In this document: in pieces, positions 8,288-9,773 of the stretch | How the letters are laid out: the number at the start of each line of letters is the position of its first letter | Numbering within the stretch: position 1 is the first letter of the stretch | Origin: CBIHON01 sp966211965 | GTDB taxonomy: Bacteria; Pseudomonadota; Gammaproteobacteria; Burkholderiales; Burkholderiaceae_D | Length of the DNA stretch: 9,773 bases | Assembly (NCBI GenBank): GCA_966211965.1 | Contig: CBIHON010000081.1 | Location: 1 to 9,773 of the forward strand | Direction: 5' to 3' | Notes under the pieces: model-generated | Databases searched by the model: none | Seen by the model: only the letters and a program-made list of their open reading frames with translations | Told to the model about the DNA's origin: nothing | Made by a program: the position numbers and the translations under genes

Positions 8288-9773
8288 ATGGCTTATCTGG
8301 CCCGCACCGGATTTTACTTGGACGATGTCGCGATTTTTCTGCGGGCGCTGATGCTTGCCGCTCTTGTGCTCCCGACGGCGGCGGAGGCTGCTGTCCTGTC
8401 GGCCGGTGCGAATCACACCGTTGCGCTCAAGAGCAACGGCAGCGTATGGGCGTGGGGCTACAACAATGTCGGCCAGCTTGGTAATGGCGGCACGACAGAC
8501 TCCTCGACGCCAGTGCAGGTCGGCGGCCTTGGGGGCGCGATCAGCGTCGCCGTCGGTTACAGCCATAGCCTGGCATTGAAGAGTGACGGTTCGGTATGGA
8601 GTTGGGGCTATAACGCGCTGGGCCAGCTCGGCAACGGTGTCACGGTTGATTCAGCCATTCCCGTGCAGGTGGGCGGACTGAGCGGTATCAGCGCAATTGC
8701 CGCCGGCCAGTATTACAGTCTAGCGTTGAAGAACGACGGCACGGTCTGGGCTTGGGGCGCCAACAACCTGGGCCAGCTCGGCGGGACAAGCGGCGGCACT
8801 TGCACTTCCTATGGTGCTTATCCGTGTTCGCTCATGCCGCTTCAAGTGAGCGGCATGACCGGCATCATCGCGATCTCTGCAGCGAGTTCCCATGCACTGG
8901 CATTGAAGAGCGATGGTACGGTCTGGACTTGGGGGGCGAATCTCAATGGGCAACTCGGCAACGGCGCAAGGAGCTTGTCCAATGCGACGCCGGCCCAGGT
9001 CAGCGGGCTCTCCGGCATTACCTCGATTGCAAAGGGCGGCGGGATGTTTCACAGCATGGCGCTCAAGAGTGACGGCAGCGTCTGGGCTTGGGGCTATAAC
9101 GGTTTGGGCCAACTTGGTAATGGCGGCACCGCAGATGCGGCAGCGCCGGTACAGGTGAGCGGTCTCGGCGGCGTTATTGCCATTGCCGGCGGCAAGAACC
9201 ATAGCCTGGCGCTCAAGAACGATGGGACGGTCTGGGCATGGGGCGGAAACGCTCAAGGCCAGCTTGGCAATGGGAGTTCAGCCCAATCCGCTACCCCGGT
9301 GCAGGTAAGCGGGCTCAGTGGAATCGGCGCCATCGAATCCGGTTTCGAGCACAGCTTGGCGTTGCAGACGGACGGCGGTGTACGGGCCTGGGGCTTGAAT
9401 ACCTACGGCCAGCTTGGTAACGGCAGCCTCATCAACGCAAATGCAGGGGTACAGGTGCTGGGTGCCGGCGGCACAGGTTTGCTAAACCTTGGATCGACGC
9501 CGCCGCAGTGTATGTTGACGGTGGTGCCGGCCACTATCATCCTGGGGGCATCGTCGACCCTGACTGCGATCTGTGCCCCGGCGGCGACTTCCTATGCCTG
9601 GACGCCCGCTACCGGCTTGGTTCCTGGTCCTTCCAACACGGCAATCGTGACTCCGGTGCTGGCTGGCGTGTATCAATATTCTGTTGCTGGCAATAATGCC
9701 GGCGGGGCAGGAGCACTCGCAACCGTCACCCTCACGGTCACCCCGCCCCCGGCACCGACCTGCACCCTCAACG
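8288..9773 (+). CDS. Exported RCC1-repeat propeller protein with Ig-like domain (partial, open at right edge)
   Basis: This frame has no stop from ATG 8288 to the window end, giving 495 complete codons; the C-terminus is missing. GGGA at 8278-8281 is a fair ribosome binding site. The N-terminus has a hydrophobic segment at about 20-30 and a probable signal peptidase site after A-E-A (residue 34); the region before it is long, so ATG 8351 is a less likely alternative start. Residues 37 to about 391 hold seven RCC1-type repeats of the form H-S-L-A-L-K-x-D-G-T-V-W-A-W-G-x-N-x-x-G-Q-L-G-N-G. The V-W-x-W-G tryptophans are at 54, 104, 154, 213, 266 and 316; the seventh unit has Arg366 in place of the first Trp. 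Seven units fit one closed seven-bladed propeller. Residues about 404-486 form an Ig/PKD-like domain with Cys408 and Cys429. The last residues (T-C-T-L-N) look like the start of a second copy. Bacterial exported RCC1 proteins are mostly uncharacterised, and a binding or adhesion role is inference. The gene probably shares a transcript with the Asp-box gene 16 bases upstream. Confidence 0.88.
   Translation, partial: MAYLARTGFYLDDVAIFLRALMLAALVLPTAAEAAVLSAGANHTVALKSNGSVWAWGYNNVGQLGNGGTTDSSTPVQVGGLGGAISVAVGYSHSLALKSDGSVWSWGYNALGQLGNGVTVDSAIPVQVGGLSGISAIAAGQYYSLALKNDGTVWAWGANNLGQLGGTSGGTCTSYGAYPCSLMPLQVSGMTGIIAISAASSHALALKSDGTVWTWGANLNGQLGNGARSLSNATPAQVSGLSGITSIAKGGGMFHSMALKSDGSVWAWGYNGLGQLGNGGTADAAAPVQVSGLGGVIAIAGGKNHSLALKNDGTVWAWGGNAQGQLGNGSSAQSATPVQVSGLSGIGAIESGFEHSLALQTDGGVRAWGLNTYGQLGNGSLINANAGVQVLGAGGTGLLNLGSTPPQCMLTVVPATIILGASSTLTAICAPAATSYAWTPATGLVPGPSNTAIVTPVLAGVYQYSVAGNNAGGAGALATVTLTVTPPPAPTCTLN
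8396..9460 (+). repeat. Seven tandem RCC1 coding repeats, about 150 bp each
   Basis: The repeats are visible in the DNA as well as in the protein. A core close to GGCCAGCTTGGTAATGGCGG recurs seven times, starting near 8470, 8620, 8770, 8948, 9108, 9258 and 9408. Most units are exactly 50 codons apart; the interval from unit 3 to 4 is 59 codons and from unit 4 to 5 is 53. Units 1 and 5 are the most alike around the core: 8431-8499 and 9067-9135 differ at about 12 of 69 bases by hand count. The first and sixth repeats match the RCC1 signature (LSAGANHTVAL at residues 37-47, IAGGKNHSLAL at 299-309). Confidence 0.88.

Noticed and set aside
7672..8289. A 205-codon minus-strand open frame opposite the Asp-box gene
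   Set aside because: The + strand gene has a signal peptide, a strong ribosome binding site and repeated Asp-boxes. The antisense frame has none of these.
8720..9256. A minus-strand open frame in the RCC1 region whose protein also looks repetitive
   Set aside because: The repetition only mirrors the RCC1 coding repeats on the + strand; it has no independent start signal or domain.
8396..9460. CRISPR-like or minisatellite array
   Set aside because: The period is 150 bp, the units are imperfect throughout, there are no unique spacers, and the frame stays open as RCC1 blades.

Overview
The window looks like a chromosomal segment of a Gram-negative betaproteobacterium, probably a relative of Oxalobacteraceae/Burkholderiales. 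The evidence is protein-level resemblance, the gene order yhdP - nitrilase-family amidase - tldD, moderately high GC coding sequence, and secreted proteins built from domains common in that group. All genes I accept lie on the + strand. I see no RNA gene, insertion sequence, CRISPR array, integrase or phage gene.

Left part (101-6950): a compact housekeeping run. A very large envelope protein of the YhdP/AsmA-like family (101-4294) is followed after 2 bases by a carbon-nitrogen hydrolase with an intact Glu-Lys-Cys triad (4297-5106). After a 96-base gap comes the TldD metalloprotease subunit with its HExxxH zinc motif (5203-6663). A 95-residue protein with two membrane spans (6663-6950) shares one base with the end of tldD. 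These genes are probably co-transcribed, although their roles (envelope lipid transport, metabolite repair, peptide proteolysis) are not obviously one pathway.

Middle (6951-7071): an AT-richer gap with the best promoter in the window (TTGAGT - 17 bp - TATAAA) and a strong ribosome binding site. It opens a new transcription unit.

Right part (7072-9773): two exported proteins 16 bases apart. The first (399 aa) has a signal peptide and four Asp-box-like repeats, as in sialidase-type beta-propellers, but no sialidase catalytic signature that I can recognise. The second starts at 8288, stays open to the right edge (495 complete codons), and has a signal peptide, seven RCC1-type repeats and an Ig-like domain. 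A second copy of that Ig-like domain appears to begin exactly at the window end. The pair looks like an accessory cell-surface or secreted module placed after a conserved housekeeping block. It is the most interesting part of the window, but nothing here proves a new system, and its function is unknown.
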